The notes: generated from the sequence alone by a model not told the origin. Positions 9,578 through 19,378 are shown, numbered from the stretch's first letter. The stretch is 64,000 nt of DNA from Pandoraea terrae (GCF_902459695.1 NZ_CABPRZ010000006.1:124001-188000), one strand, 5' to 3'. Made by a program: numbers and translations.

Positions 9578-10642
9578 TCAGAGCGCTTCCGCGTGAGGTT
9601 TCAGCAGGCCCCGCGCTTTGGCCATGGTCATGGCGGTGTCCTCGATCATGTCCTCCTGGCCACCGATCATCTTCCTGCGCCCGAGTTCGACCAGGATGTC
9701 TCGCGCTGGTACGCCATAACGTTCAGAGGCACGCTTCGCATGCAACAGGAACGTCGAATACACACCGGCGAAGCCGAGCGTTAGCGACGAACGGTCTACA
9801 CGAACAATGTGATCCATCATCGGGAAGATCACGTCTTCCGCGATGTCCATCAGCTTGAACAGATCGCAACCCGTTTCGATGCCCATGCGCTCGCACACGG
9901 CGACGAATACCTCCAGCGGCGTATTGCCGGCACCGGCGCCAAGACCGGCGACCGATGCATCGATGCGACTTGCGCCTTCGTCGATTGCCGCAATCGAATT
10001 CGCGATGCCCATGCCGAGATTGTGATGACCGTGAAATCCGATCTCGGTCTCCGGCCGCAACGCTTCGCGCAACGCTGCGACGCGTGACCGTACGTCCTCA
10101 GGCAGCATGTAGCCGGCGGAATCCGTCACATAAATGGTCTGGGCGCCATACGACTCCATCAACTTGCCCTGCTGCACGATGCCTTCGGGGGAGTTCAGGT
10201 GGGCCATCATCAAAAAGCCCGTGGTATCCATCCCCAGCTTGCGTGCAAATGCGATGTGCTGGCCGGCCGTATCCGCTTCCGTGCAATGGGTCGCCACATG
10301 CACACTGCGTGCGCCACATTGATAGGCGGATTCGAGGTCCTTCATGGTCCCGAGCCCCGGGATCAGCAGCACCGACACCTTTGCCTGCTTCAACTTCGGA
10401 ACGACGGCCTGCAAGTACTCTTCATTGGTATGCAAGGCGAAGCCGTGCTGCAGCGAATTTCCGCCGAGCCCGCCACCATGCGTGACTTGTATGAGCGGCA
10501 CGCCTGCGTCGTCGAGCGCGGTCGCCACTTTCACCATCTGATCGGTGGATATCTGTTCGCGCTTCGCGTGCATGCCGTCACGCAAACACATATCGTGAAG
10601 CATGACCTTTCGGCCCCTTAAGCTTTTGGTTGCCGCGTTCAT
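9578..10642 (-). CDS. dmpG: 4-hydroxy-2-oxovalerate aldolase
   Basis: 354 residues of the HMGL-like TIM-barrel family, with the N-terminal metal and substrate motif ([16 protein letters not shown]) and the metal-binding HGHHN ([11 protein letters not shown]). It cleaves 4-hydroxy-2-oxovalerate to pyruvate and acetaldehyde with a divalent metal and channels acetaldehyde to the dehydrogenase encoded immediately upstream. The two genes overlap by 4 bases, matching the DmpFG/BphIJ heterodimer pairing. This is the last carbon-carbon cleavage of the meta pathway. Confidence 0.95.
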   Translation of the reverse strand: MNAATKSLRGRKVMLHDMCLRDGMHAKREQISTDQMVKVATALDDAGVPLIQVTHGGGLGGNSLQHGFALHTNEEYLQAVVPKLKQAKVSVLLIPGLGTMKDLESAYQCGARSVHVATHCTEADTAGQHIAFARKLGMDTTGFLMMAHLNSPEGIVQQGKLMESYGAQTIYVTDSAGYMLPEDVRSRVAALREALRPETEIGFHGHHNLGMGIANSIAAIDEGASRIDASVAGLGAGAGNTPLEVFVAVCERMGIETGCDLFKLMDIAEDVIFPMMDHIVRVDRSSLTLGFAGVYSTFLLHAKRASERYGVPARDILVELGRRKMIGGQEDMIEDTAMTMAKARGLLKPHAEAL

Positions 10643-11556
10643 TGCGTCGCCTCCACATTTGTCGCTTGCGTTGCGTCACGCAGCATCCCCTCGGCAAACA
10701 ACTCCGCCGTACGGGTTGCCGCCGCAGTCATGATGTCCAGATTTCCCGCGTAACGAGGCAGGTAATCGCCGAGGCCGGCGACCTCCATAAACACCGCCAC
10801 TCGGTTTCCGTCGAATACCGGACCATTGATCAGTTTGTAACCTGGCACGTACTTCTGCACCTCGCCAATCATCGACATAATCGATGTGGTGATGCGGTCC
10901 CTGTCCGGTGCATCGTCGGTCAGGCAAGATATGGTGTTGCGCATGATCATCGGCGGATCGGCCGGATTGATAATGGCCAGCGCTTTACCGCGGCGGGCGC
11001 CGCCGACCTCACAGATCGCGCTCGACGTGGTGTATGTGAACTCGTCGAGATTGGCGCGCGTGCCCGGGCCCACCGATTTGGACGACAGGCTGGCAACGAT
11101 TTCCGCATAGTCGACTGACTGCACGCTGGATACGGCATTGACGATTGGGATCGTCGCCTGGCCCGCGCAGGAGATCATATTGACGTTCATTGTCCGGGTC
11201 CGCGCCAGTGGCCTCAAATTCACCGGAGGCACGCATAGCGGTCCGATGGCAGCGGGTGTGAGGTCGATCATGACGACCCCCAGTGCGTTGAGTTTCCGTG
11301 AGTTCTCCGCGTGGACGTAAGCCGATGTGGCGTCAAACGCGATCCGAATCCCATCTTCACGTACGTGTGGCAGTAAGCCGTCAATTCCGTCCGCAGTGGT
11401 TTTAAGCCCCATTTCCCTCGCCCGGGCGAGCCCTTCGGACGCAGCGTCTATGCCGACCATCCAGACCGGCTCGAGCACCTCGCTGCGGCGAATCTTGTAG
11501 ACGAGATCGGTACCTATGTTGCCGGACCCAATCAGGGCACACTTGATTTTTCCCAT
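10639..11556 (-). CDS. dmpF: Acetaldehyde dehydrogenase (acylating)
   Basis: 305 residues from the ATG giving [15 protein letters not shown], a Rossmann NAD-binding motif. The catalytic cysteine lies in [12 protein letters not shown]. It converts acetaldehyde, NAD+ and CoA to acetyl-CoA and is the channelling partner of the aldolase that overlaps its 3' end. The open frame extends 27 codons upstream, through the tautomerase stop, but the coding signal and a GGAGAGG-type ribosome site support the ATG chosen. Ten bases separate it from the tautomerase. Confidence 0.95.
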   Translation of the reverse strand: MGKIKCALIGSGNIGTDLVYKIRRSEVLEPVWMVGIDAASEGLARAREMGLKTTADGIDGLLPHVREDGIRIAFDATSAYVHAENSRKLNALGVVMIDLTPAAIGPLCVPPVNLRPLARTRTMNVNMISCAGQATIPIVNAVSSVQSVDYAEIVASLSSKSVGPGTRANLDEFTYTTSSAICEVGGARRGKALAIINPADPPMIMRNTISCLTDDAPDRDRITTSIMSMIGEVQKYVPGYKLINGPVFDGNRVAVFMEVAGLGDYLPRYAGNLDIMTAAATRTAELFAEGMLRDATQATNVEATQ

Positions 11557-11566
11557 TAACCTCTCC

Positions 11567-11788
11567 TCAAACCTGCACTGGCTGCATCGACGCCTCGGCC
11601 GACATTCGCTCTTGCGCTGTCTGACCCGCCACGGCAAAGTGCTCGGCCGATACCTCGTCTATAAGAATGCGCACTTGTTCCGGCCTGACACTGAGCGCGC
11701 CAGTCACGGCGGCAGTTATGTCGGCGACAAGATCTCGTTTTTGCTGCACCGACCGCCCTTCCAGCAAATGAATTTGGATGATTGGCAT
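11567..11788 (-). CDS. dmpI: 2-hydroxymuconate (4-oxalocrotonate) tautomerase
   Basis: 73 residues. The mature N-terminal Pro1 ([11 protein letters not shown]) is the catalytic base of the 4-OT family, and an arginine in the SVRPEQVRI segment is conserved. It ketonises 2-hydroxymuconate to 2-oxo-3-hexenedioate, the substrate of the decarboxylase encoded two genes upstream. It sits 14 bases after the acyl-CoA dehydrogenase. Slightly longer than the 62-residue TOL enzyme, but within the family range. Confidence 0.93.
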   Translation of the reverse strand: MPIIQIHLLEGRSVQQKRDLVADITAAVTGALSVRPEQVRILIDEVSAEHFAVAGQTAQERMSAEASMQPVQV

Positions 11789-11802
11789 CGTCGTACTCCC
11801 GA

Positions 11803-13056
11803 TCAGGCCGTGATTTCTTTACCAAAAATGGTCCGCGCGATGACCCACTTCTGGATTTCGTTTGTCCCTTCGTATATCTCGGCAATCTTGGCGTCCCGAT
11901 AGACTTCTTCAACGTGGTAGTGCGAACGGTCGTGGCCGAGTTCTCGCATATACCCATACCCACCGAAAATCTGAACGCCGTCACGCGCGAATTCGCCCGC
12001 GAGATTGGTCGCGTAGTACTTCGCCATCGCCGCCTCGGGCTCCGGGAACGCCACGCCCGCGTCCATGCGCAAGGCCGCTTTGACATAGAGGTTTCGGGCA
12101 TTTTCGATTTCTGTCGCCCGCTCGGCCATCTTGAATTGCCAATGTTGAAACTGAGCGACCGCCTTCCCAAAAGCCCGTCGGGTCTTTAACCGCTCCACAC
12201 TGTGGTCGAAGATGGACTGCGCCATGCCGACACCGGAGGCGGCAATACCAGTCCGCCCATAAGTCAGCGTCTGCAGCGCAATACGAAGGCCGCCGCCCAG
12301 CTCTCCAACGGCATTCGAAACCGGAACTTCGACATTGTCGAAATGGATATCGGCGGTCAGCTGGCCATGGTTCCCCAGCTTTTTATCGGGTGCGCCCACC
12401 GTGACGCCGGGCGCATCGAGGTCAATAACCAGCTCGGTCATGCGCTCGCCATCAACACAGAGAAGTACGACGAAATCGGCAACTGGAGCGTTGGTGATAT
12501 ACCGCTTCTGCCCATTGACAACGTATTTGTCGCCATCGAGTCGCGCCACCGTCTTCATCATGCCTACGGAAAGATCCGTGCTGGCATCGGGCTCAGTCGT
12601 CGCGAAACTTCCGATCTTATCCCCTGCGAGGAGCGGCGCCAGATAGCGTCGCTGTAGTTCCGGCGAGGCATGCTCCAGTGCATGGCCAGCGAGTATGCAA
12701 TGGACATCATAGATTGCTGCCACACTGTTGCTGTAGTAGGCCAGTTCCTCGATAGTGATGGCTGTCGCCGTACAGGCGTAATTCAGTCCACGCCCGCCCA
12801 CTTCGCGCTTGAACGGAATGCGAAATAGGCCCGCAGACGCCATTTTCTGGAACAACTCCCGCGGGAAGTGCTCTCGCGCTTCCTCGCGATGCCCAATTTC
12901 CCAAGCAACAGGCGCCACCTCTGCATCGCAAAAGCGGCGAACTTCTTCGCGGATGGCCAATGACTCGGCCGGCGTCATAAGGTCGTGATACAGGCCGGGT
13001 TGCAGCCGTTGCGGATGGCCGGCAACAGCATTCTCGGCTTGGTTAGGCGCATTCAT
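11803..13056 (-). CDS. Acyl-CoA dehydrogenase family protein
   Basis: 417 residues with N-terminal alpha domain, beta domain (IGSFATTEPDASTDL; flavin-binding region) and C-terminal helical domain ending in YEGTNEIQKWVIARTIFG, where the family's catalytic or flavin-contact residues sit. It would oxidise an acyl-CoA at the alpha-beta bond using FAD and ETF. No acyl-CoA is an intermediate of the textbook meta pathway, so its place between decarboxylase and tautomerase is unusual. It may handle a side-chain or a branched C4/C5 acyl-CoA formed from a substituted catechol, or have a non-CoA substrate. Confidence 0.88.
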   Translation of the reverse strand: MNAPNQAENAVAGHPQRLQPGLYHDLMTPAESLAIREEVRRFCDAEVAPVAWEIGHREEAREHFPRELFQKMASAGLFRIPFKREVGGRGLNYACTATAITIEELAYYSNSVAAIYDVHCILAGHALEHASPELQRRYLAPLLAGDKIGSFATTEPDASTDLSVGMMKTVARLDGDKYVVNGQKRYITNAPVADFVVLLCVDGERMTELVIDLDAPGVTVGAPDKKLGNHGQLTADIHFDNVEVPVSNAVGELGGGLRIALQTLTYGRTGIAASGVGMAQSIFDHSVERLKTRRAFGKAVAQFQHWQFKMAERATEIENARNLYVKAALRMDAGVAFPEPEAAMAKYYATNLAGEFARDGVQIFGGYGYMRELGHDRSHYHVEEVYRDAKIAEIYEGTNEIQKWVIARTIFGKEITA

Positions 13057-13079
13057 TTTGAGTGCCTCTTATGATCGGG

Positions 13080-13874
13080 TTAGATGAAGCGCATCGAGAC
13101 GCTGCCCAGTTCCTGGAATCTCGCCACCACGTTGTCACCGGGCTTTACGTGAATGGCTTCGGTAATTCCTCCGCTCATGACAAAGCTCCCTGCAGGCAAC
13201 TCCTGATCTTGCGTGCCGAGGAGATTCACCAGCATTGCGATGGCTTCTGCCGGGTGTCCGAGCACCGCGGCTGCGGCCCCCATTGCCACGATCTCGCCGT
13301 TTTTTTCCATGACCACGCCAAGCGTGCGCAAATCGAGCTCGCCTGCGTAACGAGCTCGACCGCCCCCAACAAAGCGAGCACTAGAGCCGTTGTCGGCAAT
13401 GACGCTCGGGAGATCGAACTTGAAGCCGGCATAACGCGAGTCGATGATCTCAACGGCAGCCAGCACAAAATCGGTCGCATCCAGCACCTGCTGCATCGTG
13501 CAACCAGGCCCGCGCAACAGCCTTTTCGTCACGAACGCCACCTCGCACTCGACGCGTGGATGCACGAGTTCCGACGTGTCGATTGCCGAGTTTTCTGGAC
13601 GCGCCATATCGTCCATCAAAAAGCCGATGCTTGGCTCATGGACGCCCATCTGCTGCATTTTCGCTTTGGAGGTCAAGCCCACTTTCCAACCTACCAGGCG
13701 AGCCCCACGCGCGATCCGCCGGCGGCGCAGGTCGCCCTGAACCGCGTAGCCATCCGCAACCGTCATCAGCGGAAACTCGTCGGTCAGCTTGGCAATCGCG
13801 TGTGCGCGGCGTTGCGCGTCATCAACACGCTCCGCGAGGCGGCCTACCTCTTCATGGGTCAATGTCGTACTCAC
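13080..13874 (-). CDS. dmpH: 2-oxo-3-hexenedioate (4-oxalocrotonate) decarboxylase
   Basis: 264 residues of the FAH/hydratase-decarboxylase family, matching DmpH over its length: IRRRKxARG-like motif (LRRRRIARGARLVGWKVGL), the metal-binding ECEVAFV, DSRYAGFKFDL and C-terminal GSVSMRFI. It decarboxylates 2-oxo-3-hexenedioate to 2-hydroxypenta-2,4-dienoate with Mg2+ or Mn2+ and normally forms a complex with the hydratase, whose gene overlaps its start by 4 bases. Confidence 0.93.
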   Translation of the reverse strand: MSTTLTHEEVGRLAERVDDAQRRAHAIAKLTDEFPLMTVADGYAVQGDLRRRRIARGARLVGWKVGLTSKAKMQQMGVHEPSIGFLMDDMARPENSAIDTSELVHPRVECEVAFVTKRLLRGPGCTMQQVLDATDFVLAAVEIIDSRYAGFKFDLPSVIADNGSSARFVGGGRARYAGELDLRTLGVVMEKNGEIVAMGAAAAVLGHPAEAIAMLVNLLGTQDQELPAGSFVMSGGITEAIHVKPGDNVVARFQELGSVSMRFI

Positions 13875-14668
13875 GCGATGCTCCTTCCCGAAAACGACAC
13901 CCGGCAGCTACCCAAGCCGCCCACGGTGCACACCAATTCGTCGCGATCCGCGATCGGCACAAGCGCTGACTGAGAGCCTGAAAGGATGACTTCGCCAGCT
14001 TTGAACGGAATCCCCAGTTTGCCGAGTGTATTCGCCAGCCATGCGACCGCGTTCGCGGGGGAACCCCGGACCGCCGCGCCGACACCGGTGGAAAAAAGTT
14101 CGCCGTTCTTCTCCAGCACCATCCCGGCCAAGGCAATATCCAGCGCGCGGGGGTCGCCTCTTGTCTTTCCGAGCACATAGACACCGCAGGACGCATTGTC
14201 GGCAATCGTGTCCTGAATCTTGATGGTCCAGTCGGTAATGCGGGAGTCGACGATTTCGAAACACGGGACGACATAATCGGTTGCGCGTATTACGTCCATC
14301 GCGGTGATTCCCGGCCCTTGCAAATCGTCCTTGAGGACGAAGGCGAGTTCAGCCTCGGCCTTGGGCTGGATCAGCGTGTCCAGATCAATCGTGTCCCCCT
14401 CCTGATAGACCATTCCGGAAGTCAGTTGACCGAAGTCGGGTTGGAACACACCAAGAAAGTCCTGCACGGGTTTGCTTGTCACCCCGATTTTTTTTCCGAC
14501 AATCGTCTCGCCGGCCTGGATGCGACGCGCGACCATCCGCGATTGGATTTTGTAGGCATCATCGATCGTGATATCTGGCTCCCGCTCCAGCAGTGGCGGA
14601 ACGGTTTTGCGGGAAAGAAGCGCCTGATACAGCTCGTCTCCGTACGCCTCTATCTTCTTCGGGTCCAT
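13871..14668 (-). CDS. dmpE: 2-oxopent-4-enoate hydratase
   Basis: 265 residues from the start MDPKKIEAYGDELYQ, which aligns with the start of DmpE; in-frame ATG and TTG codons 6 and 15 bases upstream are alternatives. Family motifs include VGKKIGVTSK, PKAEAELAFVLK (metal ligands) and QDTIADNASCGVYVLG. It hydrates 2-hydroxypenta-2,4-dienoate to 4-hydroxy-2-oxovalerate. It is translationally coupled to the decarboxylase and 17 bases downstream of the semialdehyde dehydrogenase stop. Confidence 0.93.
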   Translation of the reverse strand: MDPKKIEAYGDELYQALLSRKTVPPLLEREPDITIDDAYKIQSRMVARRIQAGETIVGKKIGVTSKPVQDFLGVFQPDFGQLTSGMVYQEGDTIDLDTLIQPKAEAELAFVLKDDLQGPGITAMDVIRATDYVVPCFEIVDSRITDWTIKIQDTIADNASCGVYVLGKTRGDPRALDIALAGMVLEKNGELFSTGVGAAVRGSPANAVAWLANTLGKLGIPFKAGEVILSGSQSALVPIADRDELVCTVGGLGSCRVSFSGRSIA

Positions 14669-14685
14669 GGTCATCGATTCCAAGA

Positions 14686-16146
14686 TCAGAGCTTCACGCA
14701 GACGTTTCGCGTCTCGGTGTAAAAGTCGAGCGAGTGCACCCCGCCTTCTCGCCCAATGCCGGATTGCTTGGCACCGCCGAAAGGCGTACGCAGATCACGC
14801 AGAAACCAGCTGTTGACCCAGGTAATCCCGACATCTACGCGCGCCGCCACGCGGTGCGCACGTGCCAGATCCCGTGTCCAGATCGCGGTAGCCAAGCCGT
14901 ACTCGGTGTCGTTGGCCAAGTTGATGACTTCGTCTTCAGTATCAAATGGGCGTACATGGCAGCATGGGCCGAAGATTTCTCCCTTGATGACCGTCGCCGT
15001 CTCCGCCAACCCCGTCCATATGGTTGGCTGAATCCATGCCCCATCCTTGAGCTCCGCCGGCATATCGGGCACACCACCTCCCGTAACAATGGTGGCCCCT
15101 TCCGCTTTCGCTTTCTCGTAATAAGACAAAACCTTTGCGCGATGCTCTTGGCTAATCAACGGACCATAGTTCGAGGCGTGGTCTTCGGGGCGCCCGTATC
15201 TGACGGCCTCCGCCTTTTCTTTCAGTGCCTGAACGAACCTTTCGAAGATGGGCCGTTCGACGTAAACTCGCTCGGTGCCGAGGCAGACCTGACCGGTATT
15301 GAGAAACGAGGAGCGGAAGATGCCGTCTAGTGCAGCATCGAAGTCACAGTCGGCGAAGACGATGCCGGCATTCTTACCGCCGAGTTCGAACGACACGTCT
15401 CGCATGCCATTGGAAGCCGCTTTCATGATCGCGGCCCCGGTACGTGTCTCACCGGTGAACGTGATGGCGTCGACCTCCGGAGTCTCTGTCAAGAACTGAC
15501 CGGCCGAGTCGGGACCGAAACCATGTACCACGTTATAGACACCCTTCGGGACACCGACGGTGTTCATCACTTCGCCGAGAAGCGACGCGGTCAAGGGAGT
15601 CTCCTCGGAAGGTTTGACAACGACCGTGTTTCCGCAGGCAAGCGCCGGGCCAACTTTCCAGGTCATCAGAAGAAACGGGGCATTCCAGGGGCAGATAACC
15701 CCAATGACTCCCTTCGGCTTACGAATCGTATAGTTCAATGCACCCCGCCCATCAGGCGTGGCCATCTCGAAGGACTCTCCCGGAACGTTCTTCACGACGT
15801 CTGCAAACACCTTGAAATTGGCGGCACCGCGTGGAATGAAGGCATTCGCCATCACATGATGCGGCTGCCCTGTGTCGGCCATTTCCGCCTCGACAAAATC
15901 GTCGAACCGTCGCGTGATCTCATCGGCGACCGCGTACAGCAGCTCTGTGCGCCGGTCCATCGTCAGTGCTCCCCATTCGCCGAGCAGCGCGTCGCGGGCC
16001 GACCGGACAGCGGCATTCACCTCGTTTCGCCCGGCTTCCGCGACCTGCGCGATAACGCGGTTATCGAGCGGGGATCGCTTCTCGAAAAATTTCTGGTCAG
16101 CCGCAACTGCAAACTCGCCGTTGATGAAATTCTTGATTAGTTGCAT
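14686..16146 (-). CDS. dmpC: 2-hydroxymuconic semialdehyde dehydrogenase
   Basis: 486 residues, NAD-dependent aldehyde dehydrogenase superfamily, closest in length and motifs to DmpC/XylG. Glu in FELGGKNAGIVFAD and the catalytic Cys in NTGQVCLGTERVYVE are both present, as is the cofactor motif TFTGETRTGAAI. It oxidises the C23O product to 2-hydroxymuconate. It is the first gene of the leftward run that ends at the RND transporter. No DmpD-type hydrolase gene exists in the window, so the dehydrogenase branch is the only one encoded here. Confidence 0.93.
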   Translation of the reverse strand: MQLIKNFINGEFAVAADQKFFEKRSPLDNRVIAQVAEAGRNEVNAAVRSARDALLGEWGALTMDRRTELLYAVADEITRRFDDFVEAEMADTGQPHHVMANAFIPRGAANFKVFADVVKNVPGESFEMATPDGRGALNYTIRKPKGVIGVICPWNAPFLLMTWKVGPALACGNTVVVKPSEETPLTASLLGEVMNTVGVPKGVYNVVHGFGPDSAGQFLTETPEVDAITFTGETRTGAAIMKAASNGMRDVSFELGGKNAGIVFADCDFDAALDGIFRSSFLNTGQVCLGTERVYVERPIFERFVQALKEKAEAVRYGRPEDHASNYGPLISQEHRAKVLSYYEKAKAEGATIVTGGGVPDMPAELKDGAWIQPTIWTGLAETATVIKGEIFGPCCHVRPFDTEDEVINLANDTEYGLATAIWTRDLARAHRVAARVDVGITWVNSWFLRDLRTPFGGAKQSGIGREGGVHSLDFYTETRNVCVKL

Positions 16147-16509
16147 GAGATTTCCGTTACTCGTTCGGCTGAAATGGGACGGGGTGTTTCGCCATTCACG
16201 CTATCGGCACCGAGTCCTCTGACCGGGGTTGCTTACAAGCTAAGGCGGTGTGTTTGCAACCCTTGTTTGCTCACAACTACACGTCGGTTGAATGGAGTCT
16301 AGGGAGCCATCCCGATACCGTCAAATACCTTTAAAGCTACGATCCAATACCTTTTTTGCATCGACTTAGCGTCAGAACGGTATTCGCATTCTTCACGCAC
16401 CGCATGAAGATTGACCAGGAACTCCGCGTCGGTACATTCATGCCGCCGTCTCGTCTACGGCCGACGATGCGGCGGCGCGGCCGGCGCGGCCGGCGCTCGG
16501 CTGCCCCCG
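16147..16509. other. Intergenic region carrying promoter P1
   Basis: 363 bases without a gene between the VanA-like oxygenase stop and the semialdehyde dehydrogenase start. It holds promoter P1 and a GC-rich stretch (CGGCGCGGCCGGCGCGGCCGG, near 16470-16495) that could form a hairpin ending the oxygenase transcript, without a clear T-run. Confidence 0.6.
16296..16354 (-). promoter_or_regulatory. Promoter P1 of the meta-cleavage operon
   Basis: Read leftward: TTGACG (16324-16319), a 17-base spacer, then TAGACT (16301-16296), a good sigma-70 promoter about 150 bases before the semialdehyde dehydrogenase. Two AATACCTTT boxes (plus-strand 16324-16332 and 16346-16354) are 22 bases apart, two helical turns, and the first overlaps the -35. 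The same arrangement recurs at 19217-19275 and in variant form at 23799-23865. An activator or repressor site is inferred. Confidence 0.7.
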
Positions 16510-17559
16510 CTACGCGGCTTTCAAGCGTTTCTCGTTGTCGATGAGGCGCTTGAGCGACCGTCGTACCTTCACCGCCGCAACGTCGTTCGACATGAGTACG
16601 GGATTGAGGTCGAACAGGTCGCTCATGCCCATTTCCTCTTGGACGGACCGAATGATTTGCCCGTCCTCGTTTTCAAAAGCCTCATGCATCGCCTTGATTT
16701 TGATGGCGTTATATTCCGCGTCCTCGACGTTGTGGTTGCGCCGGGTGGCAAAGAAATAGTGCGTGCTGAACCGCGATTCTGGCGTCATGGTATGGAGGTC
16801 ATACTGGCCGATGCACTCGTCGAATGACTTTTCCCCCTGCACCGCACCGACAGACAACTGGATATTGGCCGGCTGCGTCCAGGAGACGGTGGTGTAATGC
16901 CTCGCTTCTTCGGTGGGCTGCGGAAGGAAGTTTGCAAAAATCAGCAGTGGCGGTGTTTGCTTCCATTCCCACCGTGCATTAACCGAACGCTCCGTTTCTT
17001 GAACTTGGGGAACCAACGGTGACAGTTGCCCCCGCGTCGTAATGATCTCGCCATGGACGTGATCGATGTGGCTGAGGTCCATGACGTTGTCGAGGATCAG
17101 CTCGTAGTTGACCGGCATACGCATGTAGGTGTAGCCCGCGCCGTTGGGATGCCCGCGATCAAGTTCGCTGAAATCGGGAAGCAAGCCGATGTCGGCCGGC
17201 TGGTCCCCCATCCATATCCACAAAAAGCCGTACTTCTCCATCAACGGAAAGTTTTTGACTTGCGCGGCTTTTGGGATATGGCCATTGCCGTGAGGATTGT
17301 GGGTACACTTGCCGGAGCAGTCGAATCGAAGCGCGTGATACGGACAAGAAATCTCGTCACCCTGCCGTTTGCCCAGATGCAAGGGCGCGAACCGGTGGGG
17401 GCAGCGGTCATGCATGGCGACCGGCGTACCGTCCTGCTTGCGGTACAACAAAATCGACGTGTCGAGAATCTTGCGATGGAACAATGCCTCGGGGCCGACC
17501 TCCGTCGATAGCGCAGCGGCGTACCAGGCATTCAACAGATAGGGGGTGTTCGTTTCCAT
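16510..17559 (-). CDS. VanA-like Rieske aromatic-ring oxygenase/O-demethylase
   Basis: 349 residues. The Rieske ligands are Cys53-x-His55 (CPHRFAPL) and Cys72-x2-His75 (CPYH), and the mononuclear iron site lies in DNVMDLSHIDHVHG (His164 and His169). The length and the single-component form match the VanA/dicamba O-demethylase (type IA) group. Such enzymes remove a methyl group as formaldehyde or hydroxylate a ring. Its electron donor is likely the VanB-like reductase encoded 90 bases upstream. The substrate is not predictable, but the nearby formaldehyde genes fit a demethylase. Confidence 0.88.
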   Translation of the reverse strand: METNTPYLLNAWYAAALSTEVGPEALFHRKILDTSILLYRKQDGTPVAMHDRCPHRFAPLHLGKRQGDEISCPYHALRFDCSGKCTHNPHGNGHIPKAAQVKNFPLMEKYGFLWIWMGDQPADIGLLPDFSELDRGHPNGAGYTYMRMPVNYELILDNVMDLSHIDHVHGEIITTRGQLSPLVPQVQETERSVNARWEWKQTPPLLIFANFLPQPTEEARHYTTVSWTQPANIQLSVGAVQGEKSFDECIGQYDLHTMTPESRFSTHYFFATRRNHNVEDAEYNAIKIKAMHEAFENEDGQIIRSVQEEMGMSDLFDLNPVLMSNDVAAVKVRRSLKRLIDNEKRLKAA

Positions 17560-17649
17560 GTCTCATTCACTCTCTTTTCTCATTACAGGCGTCGCTGAGC
17601 GATGGCCCCGCGTACGGTCTCCGGCCTCGCCGTTACAGATCTAACGTGG

Positions 17650-18645
17650 CTAAAAGTCGATCACCAGCCGATACGACTTGGCCCGCGAACAACACGGCGT
17701 GAACTGGTCATTGGCGGCTCGCTCCGCGTCGCTGAAATAAACGTCGCGGTGATCTGGTTCGCCCTCCAGCACACGCATGACGCAAGTCCCGCAGACGCCC
17801 TGCTCACAGGACACCGGTACGTCGATACCCTGGGCAGCCAGCGCCTGGACGACGGTTTTGTCGGCGGCCACCGAAACGACACACCCGGTCTGGGCCAGCA
17901 TGACTTCGAACGCGCGATCGTGGGATGTGTCGGCCGGCGCACCCGCGAAATACTCGAAGTGGATGCACTCTTCGGCCCACCCTGCGGCCTGGGCGGCCTG
18001 AATGACGTGATCCATGAATCCCCCGGGCCCGCAGACGTAGAGATGCGTGTCCCGCGCCGGTTCGTTCAGGACCTGCCGCACATCGAAGCGCTGCCCGGCA
18101 TCGCCATCATCGTGATGAAAATGGACGCGGCTCGCGAAAGCGGAGACCCCGATCCGTTGAGCGAACGCTGTGCGCGCGACGGACCGGGTGCAGTAGTGCA
18201 TCTTGAAAGAGGCACCCGAACGCGTTAGCTGCTCGGCCATGCTCAGCAGCGGCGTCACGCCGATGCCGCCGGCGATCAGGATCGAGTGCCGCGCGGGGAC
18301 CAGCGCAAAGTGGTTGCGCGGTGCACTGATGCGCACCTCATCGCCTTGCTTCAGATCGCCATGCGCGCTGCGCGAGCCGCCGCGGCCGTTGGGTTCGAGC
18401 AGTACGGCGATCTCGTAGCGATCACACTCCTGCGGGGCATTGCACAACGAGTATTGGCGGATCGCGCCATTGGGCAAGGCGATGTCGATGTGTGAACCCG
18501 CGGTGAAGGCCGGAAGCCGTTCCCCGGATGCCGGCCGAAATTCGAAGTGCATCACGCCTTCCGCGATGGCCTCCTTTTTTGACACCATGACGTCAATCCC
18601 ATCGCTCATGGCTGTCCTTTGCCCGTTCATTTGAGTTGTCTCCAA
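17650..18645 (-). CDS. VanB-like ferredoxin-NAD(P)H reductase
   Basis: 331 residues in the phthalate dioxygenase reductase order: flavin domain (RQYSLCN, residues near 65), nucleotide-binding domain (GGIGVTPLLSMAEQL and YVCGPGGFMDHV) and C-terminal plant-type 2Fe-2S cluster (CEQGVCGTCVMRVL with a later CC pair). It passes electrons from NAD(P)H to a Rieske oxygenase, most likely the one encoded downstream and perhaps also the second at 21244, which has no reductase of its own. Confidence 0.92.
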   Translation of the reverse strand: METTQMNGQRTAMSDGIDVMVSKKEAIAEGVMHFEFRPASGERLPAFTAGSHIDIALPNGAIRQYSLCNAPQECDRYEIAVLLEPNGRGGSRSAHGDLKQGDEVRISAPRNHFALVPARHSILIAGGIGVTPLLSMAEQLTRSGASFKMHYCTRSVARTAFAQRIGVSAFASRVHFHHDDGDAGQRFDVRQVLNEPARDTHLYVCGPGGFMDHVIQAAQAAGWAEECIHFEYFAGAPADTSHDRAFEVMLAQTGCVVSVAADKTVVQALAAQGIDVPVSCEQGVCGTCVMRVLEGEPDHRDVYFSDAERAANDQFTPCCSRAKSYRLVIDF

Positions 18646-18690
18646 GATGTTTTTTTGCGCTCTCCGAGGCTGCTTTCCAAGGCAGCCGCC

Positions 18691-19131
18691 TCAAGCGCCG
18701 CGCTCAAGCTGCATCATTGCCTCGATACCTGCGGTGGCGCATTGAATGTCATCTTCTTCGGAAGCGCCCGATACGCCAATGGCGCCGATGAGCGATCCAT
18801 CGAATCGGATCGGGACTCCGCCGCCAATCGTTACTAGCCTGGGCCGCAGTTGCAAGCACGCCTTGACTGCTGGCGGCTGGCTCTCCAGCACTTGCGCAAG
18901 GTGGGCTGTTGGCATGGAGAAGCCAGCGGCACAATAAGCTTTATCGATCGCGATCTCGATCGAGTGCAGGAAGGCGCCTGGTGCGCGCAAAAATGCCACC
19001 AGGTTCCCGGAAGCGTCGACGATGGCAACGTTGATACGGATACCAATACGTTCGGCCGTTTGCATGGCGCCACGCACCGCCTCGGATGCCGCCCGCCAAT
19101 CGATGATGTGTTGTGTAACGTAAATGCTCAT
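18691..19131 (-). CDS. GlcG/HbpS-family heme-binding-like protein
   Basis: 146 residues from MSIYVTQHIIDW, with the family hallmarks RINVAIVDASGNLVAFLR and GGGVPIRFDGSLIGAIGVSGAS. GlcG/HbpS proteins bind haem or small organic ligands, and their genes often sit in catabolic operons without a proven role. It is the first gene after promoter P2, 45 bases before the VanB-like reductase, so it likely belongs to the oxygenase transcript. The open frame extends upstream through P2, which argues for the start chosen. Confidence 0.85.
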   Translation of the reverse strand: MSIYVTQHIIDWRAASEAVRGAMQTAERIGIRINVAIVDASGNLVAFLRAPGAFLHSIEIAIDKAYCAAGFSMPTAHLAQVLESQPPAVKACLQLRPRLVTIGGGVPIRFDGSLIGAIGVSGASEEDDIQCATAGIEAMMQLERGA

Positions 19132-19216
19132 GTCGTGTTTCCAAAACTCCAGTAGCGGTCCCAGTCCGTGCGCTCGCACTCCTTGCTTGCCCGGAAGTTT
19201 CACCTCGGGTGAATTG

Positions 19217-19275
19217 AGTCTATGGAGCCACCCTAATACCGTCAAATACCTTTCACACCGCGCTTCGATACTTTT
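19217..19275 (-). promoter_or_regulatory. Promoter P2 of the oxygenase operon
   Basis: Near copy of P1: TTGACG (19245-19240), 17-base spacer, TAGACT (19222-19217), about 85 bases before the GlcG-like gene. AATACCTTT at 19245-19253 overlaps the -35, and a degenerate second copy (GATACTTTT, 19267-19275) has the same 22-base spacing. The flanking TTTTTTGCAT stretch is shared with P1 as well. Confidence 0.7.
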
Positions 19276-19378
19276 TTTGCATGGCCTTAACGACAGGAAT
19301 TTGTCTGTTTCCGCAGTGCCATCGCGCTCGAAATGGGACCAGCGCTGTGATCAGGTTGTGCTCTGCATCCCAGGAAGC

